Shown: positions 9,058 to 17,314, counted from the first letter of the stretch. The stretch is 54,172 bases of DNA from Sulfitobacter brevis (GCF_900112755.1 NZ_FOMW01000018.1:1-54172), one strand, 5' to 3'. Notes: generated from the letters alone by a model not told the origin. Numbers and translations are program-made.

Positions 9058-9152
9058 CGGAGCTGGGCAAAATCGGTAAAACAGGTCATCGCGCGGGGCT
9101 GACGTAGGTCTCGCGCACCCTGATATGATATTGGCACAATGAAGGTGTGGTG

Positions 9153-9506
9153 ATGGCGGTAAAAAAGATTGTAGCGAATATTGCCACTGGTTCGGTCGCC
9201 GAAGTGCGGACTTTTTACGCGGATCTTTTCGGGTTGGAGGTGGTGATGGACCTCGGCTGGATCGTAACTCTCGCGTCGGGCGAGACTGCACCGACCCAGA
9301 TCAGCGTAGCTTCAGAAGGCGGATCGGGCACCGAAGTGCCGGACATCTCGATTGAGGTAGATAACCTTGATGAAGTTCACAAAAGCGCGCAGTCGCTCGG
9401 CTATCAAATCACCTATCCATTGACTGATGAGCCTTGGGGCGTGCGGCGATTTTATGTCAAGGACCCATCGGGAAAATGCGTTAACGTGTTGTCGCACACA
9501 TCGTAA
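9153..9506 (+). CDS. single-domain VOC family protein
   Basis: 117 residues, one VOC domain: FYADLFGLEVVMDLGWIVTLAS at the start, IEVDNLDEVHKSAQSLGY in the middle and YPLTDEPWGVRRFYVKDPSGKCVNVL at the end. The closing glutamate metal ligand of many VOC enzymes is replaced (VNVLSHTS), so catalysis is doubtful. The start at 9153 is chosen from GTG-GTG-ATG because GAAGG is 7 bases upstream of the ATG. It is the last gene of the VOC-SRPBCC-VOC run, 95 bases after the SRPBCC gene. The function is unknown. Confidence 0.8.
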   Translation: MAVKKIVANIATGSVAEVRTFYADLFGLEVVMDLGWIVTLASGETAPTQISVASEGGSGTEVPDISIEVDNLDEVHKSAQSLGYQITYPLTDEPWGVRRFYVKDPSGKCVNVLSHTS

Positions 9507-9785
9507 TTTGTGAAATGCGTGACTCTGCGGGAAAAGCCGCCAGATGAGAATTGACGCGCAGAAGCCGCGGGACCATCGGCCCGTCTGTGAACGACTCTTC
9601 GGTCGCGAGGATGCTCACCAGGTCATCGGCAGCTGGAGCCACGCCAACGGGTGCTTCTAGATTTCGCAAGCTGCGGTCGTACATCCAAGTGCCGCGCACT
9701 GGCAGGGCTTTTACAAGCGGAACTTCCCAAGGGCTTCCGGCGTTTCGTTTGTAACAAGAGCAAACAAAAACGCAGGACAGTATTC

Positions 9786-10937
9786 ATGACCATGACTTCC
9801 ACACGCTTTGTAAAAGTGTCGCTATTGGGGCTGAGCCTCGTCGGATTGCAGGGGCTGAGTGCCACCGCCGAAGTGTTGAGCGAAACCGAGCTTGAAGAGC
9901 TGCTCGCAAAAACGCCCGAGACTGCTGTGCAGAACGTGGAAAACGGCACATCTGCGCGGTCTGATGATATGCAAGCTACGGCGGCGTCATCACCCAAAAA
10001 TGCTGTTGTCACAGCGGAAGAGATTGAAGCCGCGACCTATGATGGCGCACCCCTGGCCGAAGGCAGGACCGCGTTGACGGCCAAAGTCCAAATCTTGCTC
10101 GACCGCGCAGGCATCTCCCCCGGCGTGATTGACGGGTATTCGGGTGACATGTCGCGCACAGCAATCATGGCCTTCGAAGGACGGGCCGGACTTTCTGTTG
10201 ATGGCGTCATGGATCAAGACGTATGGAACGCGCTTGGCGGGAGCGAAGCGCGGGCCCTGACCACAGTGCATGTCATTTCGTCCGACGACATTGCATCGCT
10301 GTCGCAAGATCCATTGCCCAGTGACTACGCCGAACTCGCCGAACTTGCTCACCTAGGCTACACCACTCCGGCGGAGATGATCGCTGAAACCTACCACATG
10401 GACGAAGACTTTCTGCGCAGCTTGAACCCCAATGCAAGCTGGACGACCGACGAAACAATCACAGTGGTGGACCCCGCCGTTCCGGGGGCTTCGGCGTCCT
10501 TTGCGATATCGCGGATCATCGTTGATAAAGTCCGCAGCAGGTTGGTGGCGCTGGATAACGATGGCGTCGTGCTGGCAGATTATCCGGTGACAGTAGGTTC
10601 AGACGGGACCCCGTCGCCCACCGGCACGCACAAGGTACGCGCCATTGCGATGAACCCGACTTACAGCTACAATCCCGATCTCAACTTTCAGCAGGGTGAC
10701 AACACTGAACCGCTGACCTTGCCGCCGGGGCCAAATGGGCCCGTGGGTTCGGTATGGATCGACCTCGACAAACCGACATATGGGCTGCACGGCACGCCCC
10801 ATCCGGACAAGCTGTTTACTAATCAAAGTCACGGGTGCGTCCGTCTTACCAATTGGGACGCGGCCGATCTTGCCGCCATGGTCAGCGCCCGTATGAGCGA
10901 GGACAATGCCGAGATCGAGGTAGTGTTCTCCGAGTAG
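9786..10937 (+). CDS. secreted L,D-transpeptidase (YkuD domain) with peptidoglycan-binding domain
   Basis: 383 residues. A signal peptide is seen at residues 1-28, ending SATA. A PG_binding_1 domain lies at about 100-150 (VQILLDRAGISPGVIDGYSG). The C-terminal YkuD domain has HGTPHPD and NQSHGCVRL, with catalytic Cys at about 351. Such enzymes form 3-3 crosslinks in peptidoglycan or attach proteins to it, in the periplasm. The start at 9786 is chosen for AGGA upstream and because it gives a clean signal peptide; upstream in-frame codons do not look coding. The gene converges on the MepK-like endopeptidase gene, which cleaves the same bond type, and they share the terminator at 10971. Confidence 0.9.
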   Translation: MTMTSTRFVKVSLLGLSLVGLQGLSATAEVLSETELEELLAKTPETAVQNVENGTSARSDDMQATAASSPKNAVVTAEEIEAATYDGAPLAEGRTALTAKVQILLDRAGISPGVIDGYSGDMSRTAIMAFEGRAGLSVDGVMDQDVWNALGGSEARALTTVHVISSDDIASLSQDPLPSDYAELAELAHLGYTTPAEMIAETYHMDEDFLRSLNPNASWTTDETITVVDPAVPGASASFAISRIIVDKVRSRLVALDNDGVVLADYPVTVGSDGTPSPTGTHKVRAIAMNPTYSYNPDLNFQQGDNTEPLTLPPGPNGPVGSVWIDLDKPTYGLHGTPHPDKLFTNQSHGCVRLTNWDAADLAAMVSARMSEDNAEIEVVFSE

Positions 10938-10970
10938 GCGAATAATTTAGCGCGTACCGTGTACGAAAAA

Positions 10971-10996
10971 AGCGCCCCAGTGGGGCGCTTGTTTTT
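10971..10996 (+). terminator. bidirectional rho-independent terminator
   Basis: AGCGCCCC and GGGGCGCT form an 8-bp stem with a 3-base loop, followed by TGTTTTT on the plus strand and a run of A on the other side. It serves the L,D-transpeptidase gene and the convergent gene at 11017. Confidence 0.9.
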
Positions 10997-11016
10997 CCAG
11001 ATCTGGTCGTCTGTAC

Positions 11017-11586
11017 TTAGCCGCCCCAGCTGCGCACTGCGCCGCAATCCATATGGACGAAGTTTGAACCTGAATACCGGCCTACGCCGCCACCACTACA
11101 GGCGATCGCTGCTTTGGCCATCTGGTTAACCGACCGTGAGGCGAGCCGTAGATCAGCAGCCTGACCGTTCAGGTGTAGGGAATTCTTTGCCACACCGCCG
11201 GAACGGGAGCGCAACATTGCGTTGGTTTTCGGGCTGCGATACCCGGAAAGCAACATATAGGGTTCGTTGACGTCCAGAAGGTTATGCGAGGCTGCCATGA
11301 TATCGATAGTGCGCAGATCGATGTTTTTCACATCATCAGTCCGCCAGTCGCGCATGAAGTAATTAATCTCTTTCACCGCGTCTTTGATATACTGACCTTC
11401 GATCCAGTAGATCATATCGATCCGCTCACCAGTGCGACCAGAGTACATGCGAACGCGGCGGATATCGCCGGCACCTCGCAGAAAACCTGCTGCATTGGAA
11501 AGGGTGGGAGTTGCTGCGACCGTTGTTGCCGCGAATGCACCCAATAGGGCGCGCCGGGTCATACCCGAAGAGCTGATGCCTGTCAT
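11017..11586 (-). CDS. Tat-exported DUF882/M15-type murein endopeptidase, MepK-like
   Basis: 189 residues. An N-terminal TRRALLG segment followed by a hydrophobic stretch ending SNAA is a twin-arginine signal. The DUF882 (peptidase M15_2) domain has SGYRSPKTNAMLR, SLHLNGQAADLRL and FVHMDCGAVRSWGG, with the HxxxxxxD and HxD-type zinc ligands in place. The E. coli homologue YcbK (MepK) cleaves 3-3 crosslinks made by L,D-transpeptidases. In E. coli ycbK lies next to ycbB (ldtD), and here the neighbour at 11902 is the YcbB-type enzyme, in divergent orientation. That context supports the call. Twin-arginine export suggests the protein folds with metal before crossing the membrane. Confidence 0.87.
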   Translation of the reverse strand: MTGISSSGMTRRALLGAFAATTVAATPTLSNAAGFLRGAGDIRRVRMYSGRTGERIDMIYWIEGQYIKDAVKEINYFMRDWRTDDVKNIDLRTIDIMAASHNLLDVNEPYMLLSGYRSPKTNAMLRSRSGGVAKNSLHLNGQAADLRLASRSVNQMAKAAIACSGGGVGRYSGSNFVHMDCGAVRSWGG

Positions 11587-11901
11587 GTAACCGTCCCGTT
11601 TCTGCCTATGTGTCCGTGATGTTACACGGGCACTTCATCTCATCCCCAGATGCAACATCGTTATTGCATAGGCCCAAAAGTGAACCAAGTCCTGAATCAG
11701 AAAGGTTCCAAATGACGACAATTTTAGGCGATTTTTTGCGCATTTGAGGCCAATCCCACGCAAATTCCTATAAAAATAGGTGTTTTGCCGCACCACGCAC
11801 AGGTTTCTTTTGTTTTGCGCAAAACGTGAATGGACTTAGGTAACTGCTTTATTGCAAAGCGTATATACAGGCAAAGCTAAGAGTTTCACGTGGGGTAAAA
11901 C
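11587..11901. other. divergent intergenic region between mepK-like and ldtD-like genes
   Basis: 315 bases, AT-richer than the genes beside it. It must hold both promoters. Visible symmetric elements are CCTAT-AAAA-ATAGG (11767-11780) and the palindrome TTTTGCGCAAAA (11813-11824). I cannot assign a regulator to either. No small ORF with a ribosome binding site is seen. Confidence 0.5.
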
Positions 11902-13545
11902 ATGCGGGCACATCAAAATCGACGCGGGTTCATGGCGGTATGCGCCGCTGTTCTGGGCTATACTACCTTAGCAACGCCCGTGCTATTGGCCACTCCCGCA
12001 TTATTCCTTGCCACGCCTGTTTTCGCTCAGGTCACCGCTTTTAAACAGGCCGTTGCCGAAGCGGCGTCTGATGACAAGGATATCGCGAGCTTTTACCAGT
12101 CCAACGGCTACACGCCAATCTGGACCGGTGCTTCGGACGAAGACCGCGCCCGTCGTGGCGAATTGCTCCGCGCCATCGAAGGGGCGGGTGCACATGGCTT
12201 GCCAGCTGCGCAATATGATGCGGACGGCTTGCTCGCCATGCTTGCCGCCGCCCGCACCCCGCGTGACCGGGGCTTGGCCGAGGTCGAAATGACCCGTGTC
12301 TTCCTGAACTATGCCCGTGATATCCAGACCGGCGTGCTGGTGCCCAGCCGCATCGACCGTTTGATCGTGCGCGATGTCGATTATCGCGATCGCAGCAGCT
12401 ATCTGACCGGGCTATCTGGCGAAAAGCCCGCAAAATACTTCCGCTCGTTGCCACCGCGCAGCTTGGAATATAACGCGCTGCTAAAAGAGAAGATGCTCAT
12501 GGAGGCGCTTCTGCAACGCGGCGGTTGGGGTCCGGTTGTGCCATCGGGCAAGCTGGAACCGGGCAATCAGGGCAACGCGGTGATTTTGCTGCGCAACCGG
12601 TTGATCGCGATGGAGTATATGGAGCGGTCCAGCACCGTTACCTATGACGCCGAAATTACTGAAGCGGTCCGTACCTTCCAGGAGGCACATGGCCTGAACC
12701 CTGACGGGGTCGTGGGTGCGGCCACATTGGACCAGATTAACATCAGCGTTGAAAAGCGCTTGCAGTCGGTGATGGTAGCACTGGAGCGGGAGCGGTGGTT
12801 CAACACCGACCGTGGCAAACGGCACATCCTTGTAAACATCCCCGATTTCACCGCTAAGGTGATTGACGATGGCAAGATCACCTTCCAGACCCGTTCAGTC
12901 GTGGGCGCTGCCAGCGACGACCGTCCGACGCCGGAATTCTCGGATGTGATGGAATTTATGGTGGTTAACCCGAGCTGGTATGTCCCGCGCTCCATCGTCA
13001 CTAAAGAATATCTGCCCGCATTGCAGCGTAACCGGAATGCCGTCAGCCATATCCTCGTCACGGACCGGAATGGTCGCACCGTCAATCGTGGTGCGGTGAA
13101 CTTTAATAGTTATAGCGCGCGGACCTTCCCGTTTTCGATGCGCCAGCCGCCCAGCAATACCAATGCGCTAGGGCTGGTGAAGTTCATGTTCCCGAACAAG
13201 TACAATATCTACCTGCACGATACCCCTTCCAAAAGCCTGTTTGCCAAGGATGTGCGCGCGTTCAGCCATGGTTGTGTGCGGCTCGCGGATCCGTTTGATT
13301 TTGCCTATGTGTTGTTGGCCAAACAGACCGACGACCCGGAGGGCACTTTCAAACGCGCCCTGAATAGCGGGCAGGAATCGCGGATCAATCTGGTTGATCC
13401 AGTGCCGGTTCACCTGATTTACCGCACTGCAGTGACCAATGCGCGCGGGCACACAGAATATCGTGCCGACGTTTATGGCCGCGATGCGCGGATCTGGGAC
13501 GCGCTGGCAAAGGCAGGGGTGGTCTTGAACGGCGTTCAGGGGTAA
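11902..13545 (+). CDS. YcbB/LdtD-type L,D-transpeptidase
   Basis: 547 residues. An unusual signal region at about 10-43 carries three LATP repeats before a VFAQ cleavage site. An N-terminal scaffold domain (about 50-200) is followed by a PG_binding_1 domain (about 225-285, LEPGNQGNAVILLRNRL to AHGLNPDGVVGAATLDQI) and a large YkuD domain with IYLHDTPSKSLF and FSHGCVRLADPFDFA, catalytic Cys 458. This order and length match E. coli LdtD (YcbB), which makes 3-3 peptidoglycan crosslinks in the periplasm. It is divergent from the MepK-like gene and 30 bases upstream of lpxD, with which it may be co-transcribed. Confidence 0.9.
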   Translation: MRAHQNRRGFMAVCAAVLGYTTLATPVLLATPALFLATPVFAQVTAFKQAVAEAASDDKDIASFYQSNGYTPIWTGASDEDRARRGELLRAIEGAGAHGLPAAQYDADGLLAMLAAARTPRDRGLAEVEMTRVFLNYARDIQTGVLVPSRIDRLIVRDVDYRDRSSYLTGLSGEKPAKYFRSLPPRSLEYNALLKEKMLMEALLQRGGWGPVVPSGKLEPGNQGNAVILLRNRLIAMEYMERSSTVTYDAEITEAVRTFQEAHGLNPDGVVGAATLDQINISVEKRLQSVMVALERERWFNTDRGKRHILVNIPDFTAKVIDDGKITFQTRSVVGAASDDRPTPEFSDVMEFMVVNPSWYVPRSIVTKEYLPALQRNRNAVSHILVTDRNGRTVNRGAVNFNSYSARTFPFSMRQPPSNTNALGLVKFMFPNKYNIYLHDTPSKSLFAKDVRAFSHGCVRLADPFDFAYVLLAKQTDDPEGTFKRALNSGQESRINLVDPVPVHLIYRTAVTNARGHTEYRADVYGRDARIWDALAKAGVVLNGVQG

Positions 13546-13575
13546 TCCATGACCCCATGAAACCGGGGATAGAGC

Positions 13576-14667
13576 ATGGATTATAGTGTCAAAGAAATCG
13601 CGGCAGCCCTCGGGGCTGTTGCTGTCGGTGATACGACACGCAAGATCGCCCGTGCCGCCGAACCTGCCACCGCAGGACCTGCGGATCTGGCGCTTGCGAT
13701 GAATCCCAAATATGCCGAAGGACTTGCCGCCAGTGCCGCCAAGGTGGCGCTGCTGTGGCCTGATGCCGATTGGCAGTCTTTTGGTTTGGAAGCGGCAATC
13801 TTGCCGGACCGCCCGCGTTTTGCAATGGCGGGGCTGACGCGGATGCTGGATGCGGGGCAGGGTTTTGCCAATGGTATCCACCCCTCGGCCGTGATCGACC
13901 CTTCCGCCGAGCTTGGCGAGGGCGTATCGGTCGGCCCGCTCGCCATTATCTCCGCAGGGGCCAAAATCGGTGCCCGTAGCGTGATCGGCCCGCACTGTTT
14001 TGTCGGCCAGGATGTCACGCTGGGCGCGGACGCCTATCTGCGCGAGCAGGTCAGCATCGGCGCGCGGGTGCAGATCGGCGCACGCTTCATTGCCCAACCG
14101 GGGGCGCGGATCGGCGGCGACGGTTTTTCCTTCGTCACCGCCGAACCCAGCACCGTCGAGGCGGCGCGCCATAGCCTCGGTGATCAGGGTGACGCAAAAC
14201 TGCAACCTTGGGCGCGTATTCACAGCCTCGGCGCCGTGACCATCGGTGATGATGTGGAAATCGGTATGGGCGCGACCATCGACTGTGGCACGATCCGCAA
14301 TACGGTGATCGGGGATGGCAGCAAGTTGGATAATCAAGTGCACCTTGGCCATAATGTTGTCGTCGGGAAACACTGTCTGCTCTGTGGTCAGGTCGGTGTG
14401 GCAGGATCGGTCACTATTGGCGATCATGTGGTGCTGGGCGGGCAAGTCGGTGTCAGTGACAATATATTCATCGGGGCCGGCGTGATTGCCGGTGGCGGCA
14501 CCAAATTAATGACCAACGTGCCAGCGGGGCGTTCGATGTTGGGCTACCCCGGAACGCAAATGGACAAGCAGGTCGAGAGCTATAAGGCCATGCGCCGCTT
14601 GCCACGCTTGCTGCGCGATGTCGAGGCGCTGAAGAATGCCGTTTTCAAATCGGGCAAGGCTGACTAG
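13576..14667 (+). CDS. lpxD: LpxD-type UDP-3-O-acylglucosamine N-acyltransferase
   Basis: 363 residues. An N-terminal uridine-binding domain (about 1-100) precedes a left-handed beta-helix of hexapeptide repeats from about 105 to 330 and a C-terminal helical segment (KAMRRLPRLLRDVEALKN). The segment VHLGHNVVVGKHC carries the catalytic histidine equivalent to His239 of E. coli LpxD. The enzyme transfers a 3-hydroxyacyl chain from acyl carrier protein to the 2-amino group in lipid A synthesis. It is not in the usual bamA-lpxD-fabZ-lpxA cluster but is followed by an acyl carrier protein and a ketoacyl synthase, so it may be a second, dedicated copy. Whether another lpxD exists cannot be seen here. 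Confidence 0.9.
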   Translation: MDYSVKEIAAALGAVAVGDTTRKIARAAEPATAGPADLALAMNPKYAEGLAASAAKVALLWPDADWQSFGLEAAILPDRPRFAMAGLTRMLDAGQGFANGIHPSAVIDPSAELGEGVSVGPLAIISAGAKIGARSVIGPHCFVGQDVTLGADAYLREQVSIGARVQIGARFIAQPGARIGGDGFSFVTAEPSTVEAARHSLGDQGDAKLQPWARIHSLGAVTIGDDVEIGMGATIDCGTIRNTVIGDGSKLDNQVHLGHNVVVGKHCLLCGQVGVAGSVTIGDHVVLGGQVGVSDNIFIGAGVIAGGGTKLMTNVPAGRSMLGYPGTQMDKQVESYKAMRRLPRLLRDVEALKNAVFKSGKAD

Positions 14668-14702
14668 ACCAGCCACACGGAAACTCAAAGGAGAGTGTAG
14701 AG

Positions 14703-14963
14703 ATGAGCGTTGAAAATCAGGTCATCGCGATCATCGCCGAACAGGCTGTGCTGGAACCGCAAGACGTAACGCTGGACAGCACCCTCGAAAGCCTCGGCAT
14801 CGACAGCATGGGCGTGGTCGAGAGTATTTTCGCCATCGAGGAGGCGTTCAACATCTCGGTGCCCTTCAATGCCAACAACCCTGCGGACTCTGAGTTCGAT
14901 ATCTCCAGCGTCGCCAGCATTGTCGCCAGCATTAAACGCCTGCAAGCCGAACAGCAGGGCTAG
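14703..14963 (+). CDS. acyl carrier protein (specialised)
   Basis: 86 residues, acidic and helical. The phosphopantetheine attachment motif is LGIDSMGVVE with Ser35, following the expected ~35-residue lead-in and followed by IFAIEEAFNISVPF. It carries acyl chains on the 4'-phosphopantetheine arm in the cytoplasm. The sequence differs from the highly conserved fatty-acid AcpP, and its place between lpxD and a ketoacyl synthase gene suggests it supplies acyl chains for lipid A. A strong AAAGGAGAG lies upstream. The stop is only 3 bases from the next start. Confidence 0.9.
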   Translation: MSVENQVIAIIAEQAVLEPQDVTLDSTLESLGIDSMGVVESIFAIEEAFNISVPFNANNPADSEFDISSVASIVASIKRLQAEQQG

Positions 14964-14966
14964 GCG

Positions 14967-16178
14967 ATGAAGCGCGTGGTGATCACCGGGGCAGGCACGA
15001 TCAACGCGCTGGGGCATTCGGTGGCCAGCACGATGGCCGCGATGCGCGAAGGCGTCTGCGGCATCGGCGCGCTTGATTTTCGCGATGTCGCGCGTCTGTC
15101 TATCCAGATTGGCGGGCAGGTGCGCGGGTTTGAGACAGCAGGCCGTTATAACCGCCAGCAAATCTCGCTCTATGACCGGTTCACCCAATTCACACTGGCC
15201 GCCGCAAAGGAGGCGATCGAGCAATCCGGCCTGAGCTTTCACGGTGAGCTTTCGGCGCGCTCGGGCGTGGTGCTAGGCACAGCGGGGGGGGGCGTTTCGA
15301 CATGGGACGACAACTACCGCGCCGTTTATGAAGAGGGCAAAAACCGCGTGCATCCATTCGTGGTGCCCAAATTAATGAACAACGCCGCCGCCAGCCATGT
15401 CAGCATGGAATATAACCTCAAAGGCCCGTCCTTCACCGTGTCGACCGCCTGCGCGTCCTCCAACCACGCAATGGCGCAAGCCTTTGCCCTTGTGCGCTCC
15501 GGCATGGCGCCTGCCATGGTCACCGGCGGATCGGAATCCATGCTGTGTTTTGGTGGCGTCAAAGCGTGGGAAGGCTTGCGCGTGATGAGCCGCGATGCCT
15601 GCCGTCCGTTCTCGGCCAATCGCAACGGCATGGTGCAGGGCGAAGGCGCGGGCGTTTTCGTCTTTGAAGAATACGAGCACGCCCGAAAGCGCGGGGCGGA
15701 TATATTATGTGAGGTCGCAGGTTTTGCCATGACCTCGGACGCCAGCGACATTGTCATGCCCTCCAAAGCAGGCGCCGCGCGGGCAATGGCGGGTGCGTTA
15801 CAGGATGCAGGCATCAACCCCGATGAGGTAGGCTATATCAACGCGCATGGCACTGGCACCGCGGCGAACGACAAAACCGAATGCGCCGCCGTCGCAGATG
15901 TTTTCGGCCCGCATGCCGACCGGCTGATGATCTCCTCGACCAAATCAATGCACGGCCATTTAATTGGTGGCACCGGGGCGGTCGAACTGCTGGCCTGTAT
16001 CATGGCCCTGCGCGACGGGGTGATCGCACCCACCATAGGCTATGAAGAGCCCGATCCTGAATGTGCGCTGGATGTAGTGCCCAACGAGGCGCGCGACGCC
16101 AAGGTGAATGTGGTACTTTCAAACGCCTTCGCTTTTGGCGGGATGAATGCTGTCGTGGCTCTGCGTCGCCTGCAATAG
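14967..16178 (+). CDS. beta-ketoacyl-ACP synthase (KAS I/II, FabF-like)
   Basis: 403 residues. The thiolase-fold condensing enzyme motifs are all present: nucleophile C162 in VSTACASSNHAMA, H294 in INAHGTGTAANDKTE and H331 in SMHGHLIGGTGAVE. It condenses malonyl-ACP with an acyl-ACP primer during chain elongation. It is translationally close to the ACP gene (3-base gap) and so probably uses that ACP. The role in making a specific 3-hydroxyacyl or long chain for LpxD is an inference from context. No reductase or dehydratase gene is in the operon, so those steps would be shared with the main fatty acid cycle. Confidence 0.9.
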   Translation: MKRVVITGAGTINALGHSVASTMAAMREGVCGIGALDFRDVARLSIQIGGQVRGFETAGRYNRQQISLYDRFTQFTLAAAKEAIEQSGLSFHGELSARSGVVLGTAGGGVSTWDDNYRAVYEEGKNRVHPFVVPKLMNNAAASHVSMEYNLKGPSFTVSTACASSNHAMAQAFALVRSGMAPAMVTGGSESMLCFGGVKAWEGLRVMSRDACRPFSANRNGMVQGEGAGVFVFEEYEHARKRGADILCEVAGFAMTSDASDIVMPSKAGAARAMAGALQDAGINPDEVGYINAHGTGTAANDKTECAAVADVFGPHADRLMISSTKSMHGHLIGGTGAVELLACIMALRDGVIAPTIGYEEPDPECALDVVPNEARDAKVNVVLSNAFAFGGMNAVVALRRLQ

Positions 16179-16205
16179 AAGTTAAAGGACACGCTGCGTT
16201 ATAAA

Positions 16206-16234
16206 AAAGGGCCACCCGACGGGCAGCCCTTTTT
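16206..16234 (+). terminator. bidirectional terminator between ketoacyl synthase gene and ialB
   Basis: AAAGGGC pairs with GCCCTTT around an inner CCC-GAC-GGG hairpin, followed by TTTTT on the plus strand and with an A-run on the other side. It separates two convergent genes. Confidence 0.85.
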
Positions 16235-16262
16235 GGTTTAATAGCGAGGTCAGACCGTCGGC

Positions 16263-16931
16263 TTACTGCTCGATGACTGAAGCTTTGTCATAGCTGGCCG
16301 TGAAGCCTTCGAGCGAAAGGGTCAGCTCAACGGTCTGATCAGGCGCGAGCGCTGGAACGATCGTCACTACAGCCTGCTTGCCGCGCTTGAACGCCGCCAC
16401 ATCCGCCGCCGTCAAACCCAGACGGGCATAGCAGCCGACAGGGTTACAAAACGCGTAAGGATACCGGCGCGCCTTGCCACCATCCACGGCGATGTTCAAC
16501 TGCTGTGGCAAAGCGGTTTCAAGGGGTACAACAATGGTCGCACCCGCTTCGGCCTTGCCGCCATTTGGCAGGCGGAACAGGGAGACTTCGGCAACAGGAT
16601 TGCCTTCGCCATCATCCAGCAACTGGTACATCTGGCAGGGGTCTTTTTCCTCTTCCGTTTTGATGCAGCGCATATCCCACGCACCAATGGTCTCGGCGGT
16701 ATAGGGCTGGCCCAAATCCGGGTCCTTGTCGGCATCCTCACCCATCGGCAATTCGTTGGCGAGCGTACCGGCTGGCGCCTGTTCGGCGGGGGCTGCAGGC
16801 TCGGTTGATGTGGCCGGCGCTGTCTCTTCGGTCGCGGGTGTTTCTGGTGTCGTGGTTTGTGCAAATGCGCCAACCGCACCGAAGTGCGCCAAAGCAACAC
16901 AGACGGGCAGGGCGGAAAGAAACTTGTTCAT
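16263..16931 (-). CDS. invasion-associated locus B (IalB) family protein
   Basis: 222 residues. A signal peptide at about 1-25 ends AFAQ. A low-complexity Pro/Thr/Ala/Glu stretch spans about 26-55, then the IalB domain: WDMRCIKTEEEKDPCQMYQLL, VSLFRLPNGGKAEAGATIVVPLE, AFCNPVGCYARLGLT and FKRGKQAVVTIVPA. The four cysteines probably form disulphides in the periplasm. IalB was named in Bartonella for a role in erythrocyte invasion, but the family is widespread in free-living Alphaproteobacteria, where its function is unknown. Its start lies 125 bases downstream of the small RNA terminator at 17062 on the same strand, so it needs its own promoter in that gap. Confidence 0.88.
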   Translation of the reverse strand: MNKFLSALPVCVALAHFGAVGAFAQTTTPETPATEETAPATSTEPAAPAEQAPAGTLANELPMGEDADKDPDLGQPYTAETIGAWDMRCIKTEEEKDPCQMYQLLDDGEGNPVAEVSLFRLPNGGKAEAGATIVVPLETALPQQLNIAVDGGKARRYPYAFCNPVGCYARLGLTAADVAAFKRGKQAVVTIVPALAPDQTVELTLSLEGFTASYDKASVIEQ

Positions 16932-17056
16932 ATGAAATCCAGGCTTGTTACGTTACCGCCCCTTAACATGGCGCGTGCCGCTTGTCAGCGCCGGATAGTA
17001 CGTCCGCACCCACGCCGCAGCAAAATCTCGCTGATCAAAAAATAATTTCGCCAAAC

Positions 17057-17128
17057 GAAAAAGAGGGCAACCAACCGGTGCCCTCTCTCCCGTATTTCTT
17101 TCTCCCCGTCGGACTGGGCCGACTTATC
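17057..17128 (-). ncRNA. candidate small RNA B (about 70 nt)
   Basis: A consensus-like promoter (17135-17163) is followed about 70 bases later by a hairpin with 8-bp arms AGAGGGCA and TGCCCTCT (17062-17086) and a U-tract CUUUUUCG. Between them is a 5' hairpin GTCGG-cccagt-CCGAC (about 17108-17123) and a purine-rich single-stranded stretch GGGGAGAAAGAAAUACGGGAG. There is no plausible ORF with a start codon in the transcript. I do not recognise it as a known RNA family. Confidence 0.55.
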
Positions 17129-17134
17129 GCTGAG

Positions 17135-17163
17135 ACGTTACGAAAGGGCTTGCCGCAGGTCAA
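17135..17163 (-). promoter_or_regulatory. promoter of candidate small RNA B
   Basis: On the minus strand TTGACC (17158-17163) and TAACGT (17135-17140) are separated by exactly 17 bases. The predicted start is near 17128. Confidence 0.6.
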
Positions 17164-17233
17164 CAGGAAATTTGCACTTCCTCGCGGCGACTTAATCCCT
17201 ATGCGATCCAATAATTTACGGTACATTTACCAT

Positions 17234-17308
17234 AAAAAAGGGCCGCACCCGAAGGCGCGGCCAGTCTAACAGGGAGGAAGTGCCCCAAGCCAAAAAGGAC
17301 ATGATGAC
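17234..17308 (-). ncRNA. candidate small RNA A (about 75 nt) with a C/U-rich anti-Shine-Dalgarno stretch
   Basis: A terminator-type hairpin (17241-17262, GGCCGC/GCGGCC plus two inner pairs, tetraloop) is followed on the minus strand by CCUUUUUU. A promoter-like pair lies about 75 bases upstream. The transcript would contain CUUCCUCCCU (17271-17280), which is complementary to a strong Shine-Dalgarno sequence. No minus-strand gene lies upstream that this terminator could serve; the next gene (17394) is on the plus strand. Confidence 0.5.
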
Positions 17309-17314
17309 CTGAGA

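Noticed and set aside
9481..9684. Possible small gene on the minus strand (about 67 codons) between the VOC and L,D-transpeptidase genes
   Set aside because: Codon use is not unreasonable, but there is no ribosome binding site, it overlaps the end of the VOC gene, and the translation matches nothing I know.
13168..14445. 425-codon open frame on the minus strand
   Set aside because: It is antisense to ldtD and lpxD and low in normal protein character.
17035..17226. 63-codon minus-strand frame over small RNA candidate B
   Set aside because: It runs through a promoter and a terminator hairpin, so it would not be transcribed as a unit.
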